Assembly: GCA_046329575.1 (NCBI GenBank) | Contig: JAXLUJ010000007.1 | Location: 186,001-250,000, forward strand | DNA: 64,000 nt | Origin: UBA1941 sp046329575 | Lineage (GTDB): Bacteria > Bacteroidota > Bacteroidia > Chitinophagales > LD1 | Direction: 5' to 3' | In this document: positions 33,988-42,576 of the stretch, piece by piece | How positions within the stretch are numbered: the stretch's first letter is position 1 | Layout: the number at the start of each line of letters is the position of its first letter | Made by a program: the position numbers and the translations under genes | The notes under the pieces: generated by a model | Seen by the model: only the letters and a program-made list of their open reading frames with translations | What the model was told of the DNA's origin: nothing | Databases searched by the model: none

Positions 33988-36900
33988 ATGCTGAACAAAA
34001 TCATTGCATTTTCCATTGGCAATAAACTGCCGGTGGCGTTGTTTACGCTAGCCCTGCTTCTATTTGGCGCTTATGAAGTAACACAACTACCTATTGATGC
34101 CGTGCCTGATATTACCAACAATCAGGTACAACTCATTACCGTAGTGCCGGCCTTAGGCGCTACTGACGTTGAACGGCTTATTACCGTGCCATTAGAACAA
34201 GCTAACGGCAATATTCCACACCTGAAAGAGTTGCGCAGTTTTTCCAGCTTCGGGCTTTCCGTTATCACTCTGGTATTTGAAGATGACGCGGATGTGTACT
34301 GGGCGCGCCAACAAATTGCCGAACGCTTGCAGCAGGTGCAGGACAAACTGCCAAAGGGCCTGGCCACGCCCTTTTTAGCGCCGGTAACCACAGGCCTGGG
34401 CGAAATTTATCAGTATGTAGTGCGCCCCGAGAAGGGTTATGAAGGAGTGTATGATGCCATGCAACTGCGAACTATTCAGGACTGGTTAGTACGCAAACGT
34501 TTGTTGGGCGTAAAAGGCGTGGCAGATGTAAGCAGTTTCGGGGGATTGCTGAAACAATACGAAATAGCAGTAGAACCCGAAAAACTATTGGCGCATCAGG
34601 TTTCAATGGCCGAAGTGTTTTCAGCTATTGAAAAGAACAACCAAAACACCGGCGGTTCTTATATCGAGAAAGGCCCTTCGGCCATGTTTGTGCGAACCGA
34701 AGGTTTGGTAGGCAGCCAAAGTGATATCGAAAATATTGTGGTGAAAAATTTGCCTAATGGCGTGCCCATTCTGATACGCGATGTTGCAAAGGTGCAACAG
34801 GGCAGCGCTACGCGATTCGGGGCGCTAACTTATAACGGTAATCTGCAGGTGTCGGGCGCGGTGGTTATGATGCTGAAAGGCGCTAACAGCAATCGCGTAA
34901 TTGCAGAGGTGAAAAAACGCATCGAAGAAATAAAAACCACCCTTCCTAAAGGGGTGACTATTGAACCATTTATTGATCGCACCAAAATGGTGAACAACGC
35001 TATCGGCACCGTGTCGCGAAATTTGATGGAAGGCGCGCTGATCGTAGTTTTTGTGCTGGTGTTGTTCCTCGGTAATTTGCGGGCCGGCCTGTTAGTAGCT
35101 TCAGTGATTCCACTTTCAATGTTGTTTGCTGTTATCCTAATGAATTGGTTTGGCGTTAGCGGGAATCTGATGAGCCTGGGGGCGCTTGATTTTGGTTTAA
35201 TTGTAGATGGCGCGGTAATTATTGTAGAAGCGGTAATGCACCGCCTTTCACACAGCAAAAAATTAGCGCTGATCGATCATTTATCTGCAAAAGAAATGGA
35301 CGGCGAAGTAAAACAAGCGGCTTCGCGCATGATGAACAGCGCGGTTTTCGGACAAATAATTATTCTGATTGTGTACCTGCCCATTTTCACCCTTCAGGGA
35401 ATTGAAGGAAAAATGTTTATACCCATGGCTCAAACTGTTGCCTTTGCACTTTTAGGCGCGTTTGTACTATCGCTTACTTATGTGCCCATGATGAGCGCCC
35501 TTTTTCTAGGCCGTAAAATTTCGCATCAACCCACTTGGTCAGACAAATGGATGGCTAAAGTTTCGGCCTTATATCAGCGCCTCTTACTAAAGGTATTGCG
35601 AAATCAATCTGTTACTATCATTTCGGTGATTTCAGCATTTGTGGTGGCATTGTTTCTGTTATCGCGCCTGGGAGGGGAGTTTCTTCCTACACTGCCCGAA
35701 GGCGATTTTGCTGTGGAAGCCCGAATTTTACCCGGCAGTAACCTGAATGCATCCATTACCGCCGTTTCCGCAGCTTCTAAAATTTTGCTTGAAAAATTTC
35801 CTGAAGTAGAACGTGTGGTTTCAAAAACCGGAAGCAGCGAAGTGCCCACCGATCCGATGCCGCTATTTGCCAGTGATATGATTATTGTGCTGAAGAACCG
35901 AAGCGAATGGACTTCGGCAAAAACGTATGATGAACTGGAAGCGCAGATGACACAAGCTTTGCGCGACTTACCCGGAGTTACCTTCAGTTTTCAATTTCCT
36001 GTAGCCATGCGTTTCAATGAATTGATTTCAGGCGCAAAGCAAGATGTGGTTTGTAAAATTTTTGGAGAACAGATGGACACCTTAAATCATTACGCCAATC
36101 AATTAGCGCGTATTTGTAGCAGCGTAAATGGCAGCAGTGGTTTGTATGTGGAAGCGGTTGCCGGGTTACCACAAATTACGGTTCGTTACAACCGGGCCGC
36201 ACTGGCGCAATATGGTTTAAATATCAGCGATGTGAACCGCACCGTCAACACTGCTTTTGCAGGCGAATCGGCAGGATTGGTGTATGAAGAAGATAAGCGA
36301 TTTGATCTGGTAGTGCGCCTCAGGAATGAAAGAAGAAATCAGCCCGAATCGATTCGCGAACTGTTGATTGCCACTCCGCAGGGAACACAAATTCCACTGA
36401 ATGCGGTGGCACAGGTGGAATTGATAAACGGACCGAACCAAATCCAAAGGGAAAATGCGCAACGCCGAATAATCGTGGGCTTTAATGTGCGAGGGCGCGA
36501 TGTGCAAAGCATGGTAGAAGAACTGCAACAGAAAGTGGCACAACAATTAAAATTGCCTCCCGGCTATCACATCGTTTATGGCGGCGCCTTCGAAAATCTG
36601 GAAGCCGCCCGAACACGATTGCTATTTGCCGTTCCGGTGGCGTTGCTCTTGATCTTTATATTGCTGTTTTTTGCTTTCCGATCAGTAAAACAGGGGCTGC
36701 TCATCTATTCAGCTATACCGCTTTCGGCCATCGGGGGCATATTCGCACTTGCAGGTAGAGGCATGCCGTTCAGCATTAGTGCAGGAGTGGGTTTTATAGC
36801 ATTGTTTGGCGTGGCGGTATTGAACGGTATCGTATTGATTGCCGAATTCAACCGGCTTAAGAAAGAACAATTTTCAAATCTGAACCGCATTGTAATTCAG

Positions 36901-38322
36901 GGAACGCTACTGCGATTACGACCGGTATTGATGACCGCCTTTGTTGCCTCGCTTGGGTTTTTACCAATGGCATTAAGCCATGGAGAAGGCGCCGAAGTGC
37001 AGCGGCCGTTGGCAACTGTAGTGATTGGAGGTTTACTGATTGCCACATTGCTTACTCTGTTTGTGCTCCCTGTGCTCTACATTAGATTTCACCAATCGGG
37101 CGCATTTAAAAAACCTGCAATGTTATTATTCGCCATTTTGATTAATACCCATCTTTTTGGCCAAACGCCTATTACACTACAAGCCGCTATAGATACCGCA
37201 CTGGCTAATAATCTGACCGTTAAAAGTGAATGGCTGAAATCGGAATACCGCAGGCAACTAACGGCTTCTGGCATTAATATTCCCAACACCGGTATTTTGG
37301 GAGAATATGGGCAAATCAACAGTTTTTACAAAGATGTGCGTATTGGCGTTTCTCAAGGTTTCAATTTCCCATCGGTTTATGTTCATCAAAAAAACCTGTT
37401 GAATGAAGAATGGAAAGGCAGTGTATTGCAAACCGGTATTCAACAGGCAAAACTGAAAAATGAAGTAACACAGTTGTTCTACACCTTGCTTTACCTGAAT
37501 CAAAAACGAACATTATTGCAGCGTAACGACAGCCTGTTTGCTTCCTTTCAAAACAGGGCCGAGCAACGTTATCGTTCTGGTGAAAGTAATATTCTCGAAA
37601 AATCAATTGCCGATAATCAACGCTTACAAATTAGTCTGCAACTGCTGCAATTGGAAGCTGATGAAAAATTGGCCCTGCTGCAATTTCAGCTTTTATTAAA
37701 CACGGCTACAGTATTTGTACCAACCGCACGGGATGAAACTATTTTTGATTTTCCTGAAAATACGCTTTCGGTTTCTGGTACGCATCCTGTTTTGCAATAC
37801 TGGAAAAACGAGCAGTTGATTGCCGCCGCGGCTACAAAACTGGAACAGGCAAAATTGTGGCCCGATCTTTTGCTGAGCTACAATGCCATGAGCATGCGCG
37901 GCATCGGGGCCGACAATAAAAACTATAATAGCAACATACAGTTTCATGCGGCGCAATTAGGAATTAATGTGCCCCTGTTTCCATTTGCTCAAACCTCGAG
38001 GATAAAGGCTGCAAAAGCGAACGAAAAAATTGCCGCTAACAATCTGGAACTGCAAAGTCAACGCCTTCAGAATGATTTTCAAAGTGCCTTGCTGCAATAT
38101 CAGAAATATGCGCAGGCCGTAAGTTTTTTTGAAACCAAGGGGTTGAAAACTGCCGCCAATATTACGGATGCCGCTGGTCAGCAATTCCAAAATGGAAATA
38201 TCAATTACCTGGAATGGGCGCTGTTGCTGAATCAGGCTACTACTTTAAAAAGCGATTATATCGATGCGGTGCTGAATCGTAACAAAGCTCTGGCCGATCT
38301 CCTTTTCTATATCTCAAAATAA
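33988..38322 (+). CDS. CusA/CzcA-type heavy-metal RND pump fused to a TolC domain
   Basis: This 1,444-residue protein has two parts. Residues 1-1036 are a full HME-type RND transporter with 12 membrane helices; the proton-relay residues Asp401, Asp407 and Glu414 in LDFGLIVDGAVIIVEAV match CzcA. Residues about 1059-1444 are a TolC-like outer-membrane factor (ITLQAAIDTALANNLTVKSE, helical hairpins, final INYLEWALLLNQATTLKSDYIDA). The junction is a basic stretch (AFKK), a hydrophobic segment (MLLFAILINTHLFG) and QTPITL, which looks like an internal signal peptide. The pump exports metal ions from periplasm or cytoplasm; the ion (Co/Zn/Cd or Cu/Ag) is not decided here. The adaptor gene overlaps its stop by one base. 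Confidence 0.9.
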   Translation: MLNKIIAFSIGNKLPVALFTLALLLFGAYEVTQLPIDAVPDITNNQVQLITVVPALGATDVERLITVPLEQANGNIPHLKELRSFSSFGLSVITLVFEDDADVYWARQQIAERLQQVQDKLPKGLATPFLAPVTTGLGEIYQYVVRPEKGYEGVYDAMQLRTIQDWLVRKRLLGVKGVADVSSFGGLLKQYEIAVEPEKLLAHQVSMAEVFSAIEKNNQNTGGSYIEKGPSAMFVRTEGLVGSQSDIENIVVKNLPNGVPILIRDVAKVQQGSATRFGALTYNGNLQVSGAVVMMLKGANSNRVIAEVKKRIEEIKTTLPKGVTIEPFIDRTKMVNNAIGTVSRNLMEGALIVVFVLVLFLGNLRAGLLVASVIPLSMLFAVILMNWFGVSGNLMSLGALDFGLIVDGAVIIVEAVMHRLSHSKKLALIDHLSAKEMDGEVKQAASRMMNSAVFGQIIILIVYLPIFTLQGIEGKMFIPMAQTVAFALLGAFVLSLTYVPMMSALFLGRKISHQPTWSDKWMAKVSALYQRLLLKVLRNQSVTIISVISAFVVALFLLSRLGGEFLPTLPEGDFAVEARILPGSNLNASITAVSAASKILLEKFPEVERVVSKTGSSEVPTDPMPLFASDMIIVLKNRSEWTSAKTYDELEAQMTQALRDLPGVTFSFQFPVAMRFNELISGAKQDVVCKIFGEQMDTLNHYANQLARICSSVNGSSGLYVEAVAGLPQITVRYNRAALAQYGLNISDVNRTVNTAFAGESAGLVYEEDKRFDLVVRLRNERRNQPESIRELLIATPQGTQIPLNAVAQVELINGPNQIQRENAQRRIIVGFNVRGRDVQSMVEELQQKVAQQLKLPPGYHIVYGGAFENLEAARTRLLFAVPVALLLIFILLFFAFRSVKQGLLIYSAIPLSAIGGIFALAGRGMPFSISAGVGFIALFGVAVLNGIVLIAEFNRLKKEQFSNLNRIVIQGTLLRLRPVLMTAFVASLGFLPMALSHGEGAEVQRPLATVVIGGLLIATLLTLFVLPVLYIRFHQSGAFKKPAMLLFAILINTHLFGQTPITLQAAIDTALANNLTVKSEWLKSEYRRQLTASGINIPNTGILGEYGQINSFYKDVRIGVSQGFNFPSVYVHQKNLLNEEWKGSVLQTGIQQAKLKNEVTQLFYTLLYLNQKRTLLQRNDSLFASFQNRAEQRYRSGESNILEKSIADNQRLQISLQLLQLEADEKLALLQFQLLLNTATVFVPTARDETIFDFPENTLSVSGTHPVLQYWKNEQLIAAAATKLEQAKLWPDLLLSYNAMSMRGIGADNKNYNSNIQFHAAQLGINVPLFPFAQTSRIKAAKANEKIAANNLELQSQRLQNDFQSALLQYQKYAQAVSFFETKGLKTAANITDAAGQQFQNGNINYLEWALLLNQATTLKSDYIDAVLNRNKALADLLFYISK

Positions 38323-39455
38323 TGTTGAAAATGAAAAATGCAAACTACATCATAGGTCTTCTGTTCTTTATAACCGGTTGTGCCCACACCGCTTCAGAAA
38401 AGAAGGAATCTTCTGCAACGCCATTATCGAATACCATAGTTTTAACTGAAGCACAACGGCGAAATGCCGGTATTGAAACCGGATTACCGGAACATCGGAA
38501 AATGACGGAAACGATAAAACTTAACGGCAAGATCGATGTGCCGCCGCAAAATATGGTTTCAGTAAGTGTGCCTTTGGGAGGCTATTTAAAATCAACTAAA
38601 CTACTGAACGGCATGCCTGTGGCAAAAGGAGAGGTGTTGGCGGTTGTAGAAGGAACACAATACATCCAACTTCAACAAGATTATCTTTCAGCAAAAGCCC
38701 AATTACTGGCTACTGAGCTCGATTTTAACAGGCAGAAAGAATTAAATCAGAGCAAGGCCACCAGCGATAAAGTTTTTGAACAAACAAATGCCGCTTATCA
38801 AACGCAGCAAGTTGTAGTTCGGGCGCTGGAAGAAAAGTTGAAACTGATAGGTCTTAATCCCGACAAACTAACGGCTGCAAATATTTCTAACAACATAAAT
38901 ATCTATTCGCCAATTACGGGATTTGTTTCCGCGGTAAATGTGAATATCGGTAAGTATGTAAATCCGAGCGATGTGCTTTTTGAATTGGTGAATCCCGATG
39001 ATATTCATCTGGCTTTAACCGTTTTTGAAAACGATATCAGCAAATTGGCTGTGGGGCAAAAACTAGAGGCTTATACCAATACTAATCCCGAAAGGAAATA
39101 TCCGTGCACTATTATTTTGATCAGCAAAAACCTTACGGCCCAAAGCGCCGCACAGGCCCACTGCCATTTTGAAAATTACGATCATTCGCTTTTGCCCGGC
39201 ATGTTTATGAATGCTAATGTTCACGTGATTTCTAATGACGCCGCCACACTTCCCGATGAGGCCGTAGTGTTATTCGATAATAAGCATTATGTGTTTGCTG
39301 ATAAAGGCGCTAATCGTTTTGAAATGTTGGAAGTACATGCCGGCGTTTCAGAAAACGGGCTTACGGTTGTGGAACTCCCGAATGGTTACGCCAATTCTGA
39401 TTTTGTGGTGAAAGGCGCTTACCCGCTATTAATGGCACTGAAAAACAAAGAATGA
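38322..39455 (+). CDS. CusB/CzcB-type periplasmic adaptor lipoprotein of the metal pump
   Basis: This 377-residue adaptor has a lipoprotein signal ending LLFFITGC. Its lipoyl halves are VSVPLGGYLKSTKLLNGMPV and NIYSPITGFVSAVNVNIGKY, with a short alpha-hairpin between them and beta-barrel/membrane-proximal domains after. The layout fits CusB/CzcB. Its ATG overlaps the TAA of the pump gene by one base, so expression is coupled. I see no CusF-like C-terminal domain and no obvious Met/His metal cluster. With the fused pump it would make a full efflux system from only two genes. Confidence 0.88.
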   Translation: MLKMKNANYIIGLLFFITGCAHTASEKKESSATPLSNTIVLTEAQRRNAGIETGLPEHRKMTETIKLNGKIDVPPQNMVSVSVPLGGYLKSTKLLNGMPVAKGEVLAVVEGTQYIQLQQDYLSAKAQLLATELDFNRQKELNQSKATSDKVFEQTNAAYQTQQVVVRALEEKLKLIGLNPDKLTAANISNNINIYSPITGFVSAVNVNIGKYVNPSDVLFELVNPDDIHLALTVFENDISKLAVGQKLEAYTNTNPERKYPCTIILISKNLTAQSAAQAHCHFENYDHSLLPGMFMNANVHVISNDAATLPDEAVVLFDNKHYVFADKGANRFEMLEVHAGVSENGLTVVELPNGYANSDFVVKGAYPLLMALKNKE

Positions 39456-39499
39456 GCCCAACCTGCTAAATATCATATCCCCGTTTTTTTCTAAGGCTG

Positions 39500-39507
39500 T
39501 AATTTTG
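39500..39507 (+). promoter_or_regulatory. Candidate -7 box for the peroxidase gene
   Basis: TAATTTTG is a perfect match to TAnnTTTG and lies 45 bases after the adaptor stop and about 90 bases before the peroxidase start. A T-rich run (39484-39490) stands upstream but there is no clear TTTG at the expected distance. Confidence 0.35.
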
Positions 39508-39596
39508 CATAAGCAACTGAAAACTTATGCGTTGTAGCAATGCGTCAAAGCAGTGCTATTACTGGGTTTCAGCCAAAAAGAACTAAAAACGGAAAT

Positions 39597-40646
39597 ATGA
39601 AAACCAAACTACTTCTTCCTGCTACCATGGTGTTGCTGCTTTTTTCCTGTAACCAAAACGCCGAACATCAAAACAGCGCTGCCGCCCCTCCAAAATCTAT
39701 GGTGATGAATACAGGGCTTATCAAAAAAGCGAATGAAGTTTTTCAGCCATTGCCGAAAGTGGCGGAAAGTGCTGAAAACCCCATTACCGATGCCAAAGTA
39801 GCATTGGGCAAAGCGCTTTATTACGAAACCAAATTGTCGTTGAAAGGCAACAATTCCTGCAATTCGTGCCACAACCTTAAAACTTATGGCGTTGATAATT
39901 TACCTACATCCAAAGGCGACAACAGTGGTTTCGGAAAAAGAAATTCGCCAACTGTTCTGAATGCAGCTTTGCATGCCTTTCAGTTTTGGGATGGCCGCGC
40001 CAAAGATGTGGAGGAACAGGCGGGCGGGCCCATTCTGAACCCGGTAGAAATGGCTATGCATACCGAAGTAGATGTAGAAAAACGGTTGGGAAGTGATGAA
40101 CGTTATGTGCAGTTGTTTAAGGCCGCTTTTCCCAACGATAAGCAACCCATATCGTATGCCAATTTGCGAAAAGCTATTGGTGCATTTGAACGCACACTGC
40201 TTACGCCGTCGCCTTTCGACGATTTTCTGCAAGGCAATAGCGATGCGCTTTCTACTCAACAGCAAGCGGGCTTGCAAGACTTTATGGATGCGGGCTGCAC
40301 TACCTGCCATAGCGGTGTAAGTGTTGGCGGCACGATGTTCCAGAAGTTTGGAACAAATGCCGATTATCACACTTTTACGCATAGCAAAGCTACTGATGAA
40401 GGGCGTAAAGAGGTAACCAAAGATGAAGCCGATAAAAATATGTTCAAAGTATGTGGGTTGCGCAATGTGGCCAAAACGCAGCCTTACTTTCATGATGGTA
40501 GCGTGAGCAGTTTGCAGGAGGCCATTAAAATTATGGGCAAGGCCGAGTTGAACAAAGATCTTACTGACGAGCAAGTAAAAAACATTGAAGCATTCTTAAA
40601 TTCCCTTACTGGCGAAGTGCCGAAAAGCGCAATTAAGGAGGAATGA
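39597..40646 (+). CDS. Di-heme cytochrome c peroxidase (MauG/CcpA family) lipoprotein
   Basis: This 349-residue protein starts at the ATG at 39597, which opens on the lipoprotein signal KLLLPATMVLLLFSC (Cys18). Two c-type heme sites are visible: CNSCH (Cys88-His92) and CTTCH (Cys234-His238). ALGKALYYETKLS, FWDGRA and the late PYFHDGSVSSLQEAI are family signatures. It should reduce hydrogen peroxide in the periplasm using electrons from small cytochromes; the MauG branch is less likely as no methylamine genes are present. It follows the metal-efflux operon after 140 bases and could belong to a shared stress response (inference). Confidence 0.9.
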   Translation: MKTKLLLPATMVLLLFSCNQNAEHQNSAAAPPKSMVMNTGLIKKANEVFQPLPKVAESAENPITDAKVALGKALYYETKLSLKGNNSCNSCHNLKTYGVDNLPTSKGDNSGFGKRNSPTVLNAALHAFQFWDGRAKDVEEQAGGPILNPVEMAMHTEVDVEKRLGSDERYVQLFKAAFPNDKQPISYANLRKAIGAFERTLLTPSPFDDFLQGNSDALSTQQQAGLQDFMDAGCTTCHSGVSVGGTMFQKFGTNADYHTFTHSKATDEGRKEVTKDEADKNMFKVCGLRNVAKTQPYFHDGSVSSLQEAIKIMGKAELNKDLTDEQVKNIEAFLNSLTGEVPKSAIKEE

Positions 40647-40716
40647 ACAAATCGGACTGATTTGGGGATTTGAGAATGTGCTGATTTGAAGATGAGGGCT
40701 AAATGAACAATGTGGG

Positions 40717-40950
40717 ACGATTTGGAGATTTGGGAATTTGATGATTTGAAGATGAAAGTTCAGGATTTCTTCGTCCCCCAAAATGCCCATTCGTCCAAAA
40801 CCCTCTGACATTTCCCAGTTTTGCTCACGTCTGGTTTTATCCGCAAAGAACGAAGGAACGATTTGGGGATTTGGGAATTTGATGATTTGAAGATAAAAGT
40901 TCAGGATTTCTTCGTCCCCCAAAATGTCCATTCGTCCAAAACCCTCTGAC
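40717..40950 (-). repeat. Two direct copies (about 93 bp) of the GAGGGTTTTGGACG unit in a gene-free gap
   Basis: The gap 40647-41163 (517 bases) has no gene. Two nearly identical units lie at 40717-40810 and 40858-40950, with a period of 141 bases. Each runs from ATTTGGGAATTTGATG octamers through AGTTCAGGATTTCTTCGTCC to CCAAAATG, CCATTCGTCC and AAAACCCTCTGAC. The reverse complement matches the copy at 20971-21061. ACCGCAGAGGACGCAAAGGC follows near 40983. A 120-codon minus frame made of this repeat is not a gene. Confidence 0.85.
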
Positions 40951-41163
40951 GATTCCAAATTTTCCTCGCGTTCCGTTTATAACCGCAGAGGACGCAAAGG
41001 CATCGCAAAGAACGAAGGAACGATTTGGGATTTGAAGAAAGCTGCTTGGAATTGTCTTCGTCCCAATCGTCCCCATTGCCAGCCCCTTCTCTTCTAACTC
41101 TCCATCTTAATTTTTTACTTATTATGTCTTAAATTTTACCTTTCCCTAACAAACTACAAACCC

Positions 41164-41565
41164 ATGGAAATAGTGCTTCATTTTTTTAAATACTTTCTGA
41201 AGCTGATCATGAAAATAGAAATGGCCTTATCGAACAACAAAACGAATTACCTTATGGCCACACCGGAAGTTTTTACAAAAATGCAAACCGACCGCATTTT
41301 GATGACGTGGCATGTATTCCCGTCGTTAGTGGTTTCACTATTGTTCAGCATTAAAGTGCTCCCTGAAATTTGGAACACCTTTGCCGTGGAGCTGGAAAGC
41401 AATAATACCCTGTTTTTAGTACCTGCCATCTTGCTGGCATTTGTACCGCTTTCCCTTATCAATGGATTTTTAATAGAAAGTTATCTCACCCGTTTCAAAC
41501 CAGCCTATCGTGAGTTTAAGGAATCGCAAAAAGACGCGAATCCCTTTTCACCAAATTCATTTTGA
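41164..41565 (+). CDS. Small two-helix membrane protein, function unknown
   Basis: This 133-residue protein has two hydrophobic segments (about residues 50-70, FPSLVVSLLFSIKVLP, and 83-105, LFLVPAILLAFVPLSLING) and a polar C-terminus. The start could also be at one of the later ATGs (for example the Met before ATPEVF), because the first 30 residues look unlike the rest. I do not recognise a family. It is followed on the same strand, after 27 bases, by another small membrane protein gene. Confidence 0.5.
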   Translation: MEIVLHFFKYFLKLIMKIEMALSNNKTNYLMATPEVFTKMQTDRILMTWHVFPSLVVSLLFSIKVLPEIWNTFAVELESNNTLFLVPAILLAFVPLSLINGFLIESYLTRFKPAYREFKESQKDANPFSPNSF

Positions 41566-41592
41566 ATAAAAATGGGCTGATTGTACTAAGGC

Positions 41593-41904
41593 ATGAAATC
41601 AATAAACCGGCTTTATTTTCTGGCTTTTGGTGCATATGTTTTTCCGCTGCTGGCGCTGGGACTGTTTCTGGTTGATCAATTTTGGGTGCAAAAAACAGAA
41701 ATGCTTTTTTGGTTGATTTTTCTGGTGAGTTTGGTGCCTTGCGGATTGTTCGGCATGGTGATAAGCTTGATAGCGCTGCTTAGAGCAATAAAGCGAAAGG
41801 AACGAATGAACACTGTGATCGGTATTATAGGGTTAGCCGGAGGTTTGCTGCCTATTGCCGGAGGCATATTCGGTTATTTATTGCTTTATGTGGTGTTGAA
41901 ATAA
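41593..41904 (+). CDS. Small three-helix membrane protein, function unknown
   Basis: This 103-residue protein has three membrane helices (about 5-27, FLAFGAYVFPLLALGLFLVD; 35-57; 76-101, IGIIGLAGGLLPIAGGIFGY) separated by a basic loop (RAIKRKERMN). The positive loop suggests a cytoplasmic side between helices two and three. No family is recognised. Its stop directly abuts the stop of the convergent oxidoreductase gene with no spacer. Confidence 0.55.
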   Translation: MKSINRLYFLAFGAYVFPLLALGLFLVDQFWVQKTEMLFWLIFLVSLVPCGLFGMVISLIALLRAIKRKERMNTVIGIIGLAGGLLPIAGGIFGYLLLYVVLK

Positions 41905-42525
41905 TTATCCGCGCCTTACGAGCCGGAACGCTATATCTCTGCCTTCGCCCTGCATAATGGCGAGGTTGATCCAGCAAAGCGCCAGCTTTTCCAACAATTC
42001 CACTTTATCGCTTTTCCCAAAATTAATACAACTGCCAAAACCAGCATCCAGCGCCAGTTCCAGCGCTACGGCTTTGGCCTTTTCACTATCGCCTGCCATA
42101 AACATATCAATGCCTTTGCCGTTGTAAACAGGTTGAAGCATGTTTTCAAAACCCGTGGTGTTAAAGCATTTCACCACTTCGGCTTTGGTGGTTGCTGCAA
42201 CAAAATGATATACGGTTTTGTAAGGCTCGGGTGATTTGGCAATAGCGTTGGTGGCATCTATCACAACTTTGCCATTTAAATCGCCCCATTGTTGCGCCAG
42301 GTCAAGTACCGCAACAGCTGGCGTGGCAATCAGAATCACCTGGCTTTGCCTCACTGCATTTTCAACTGAAGTAAAATGATGCTCACCAATAATTTGCGCC
42401 AGCTTAATGTTCTTTTCGCTCAGCGGAAATTTTGCGCCTATGCAAACCGTATGTCCGGCTTTGATCCACCGCTGCGCCAATGCGCCGCCAACATTTCCTG
42501 AACCTAAAATGGCAATAGTTTGCAT
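41905..42525 (-). CDS. NAD(P)-binding oxidoreductase of the F420-reductase-like family
   Basis: This 206-residue protein starts at the ATG at 42525, which gives the Rossmann motif MQTIAILGSGNVGGALA at the very N-terminus; the frame is open 11 codons further but that part is unlikely to be used. Middle segments ILIATPAVAVLDLAQQW and KVVIDATNAI match the NADPH-dependent F420 reductase-like family, and KCFNTTGFENM is another signature. Family members in bacteria that lack F420 act as ordinary NADPH reductases of uncertain substrate. There is no operon context. Confidence 0.8.
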   Translation of the reverse strand: MQTIAILGSGNVGGALAQRWIKAGHTVCIGAKFPLSEKNIKLAQIIGEHHFTSVENAVRQSQVILIATPAVAVLDLAQQWGDLNGKVVIDATNAIAKSPEPYKTVYHFVAATTKAEVVKCFNTTGFENMLQPVYNGKGIDMFMAGDSEKAKAVALELALDAGFGSCINFGKSDKVELLEKLALCWINLAIMQGEGRDIAFRLVRRG

Positions 42526-42576
42526 TCTCTGATTTTCAAACAAAAATAAATTTTGCACGAAAATCGGAAGCGCACC

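Noticed and set aside
40596..40958. 120-codon minus frame with an internal duplication
   Set aside because: It is made of two copies of a non-coding intergenic repeat that is also found at 20971-21061.
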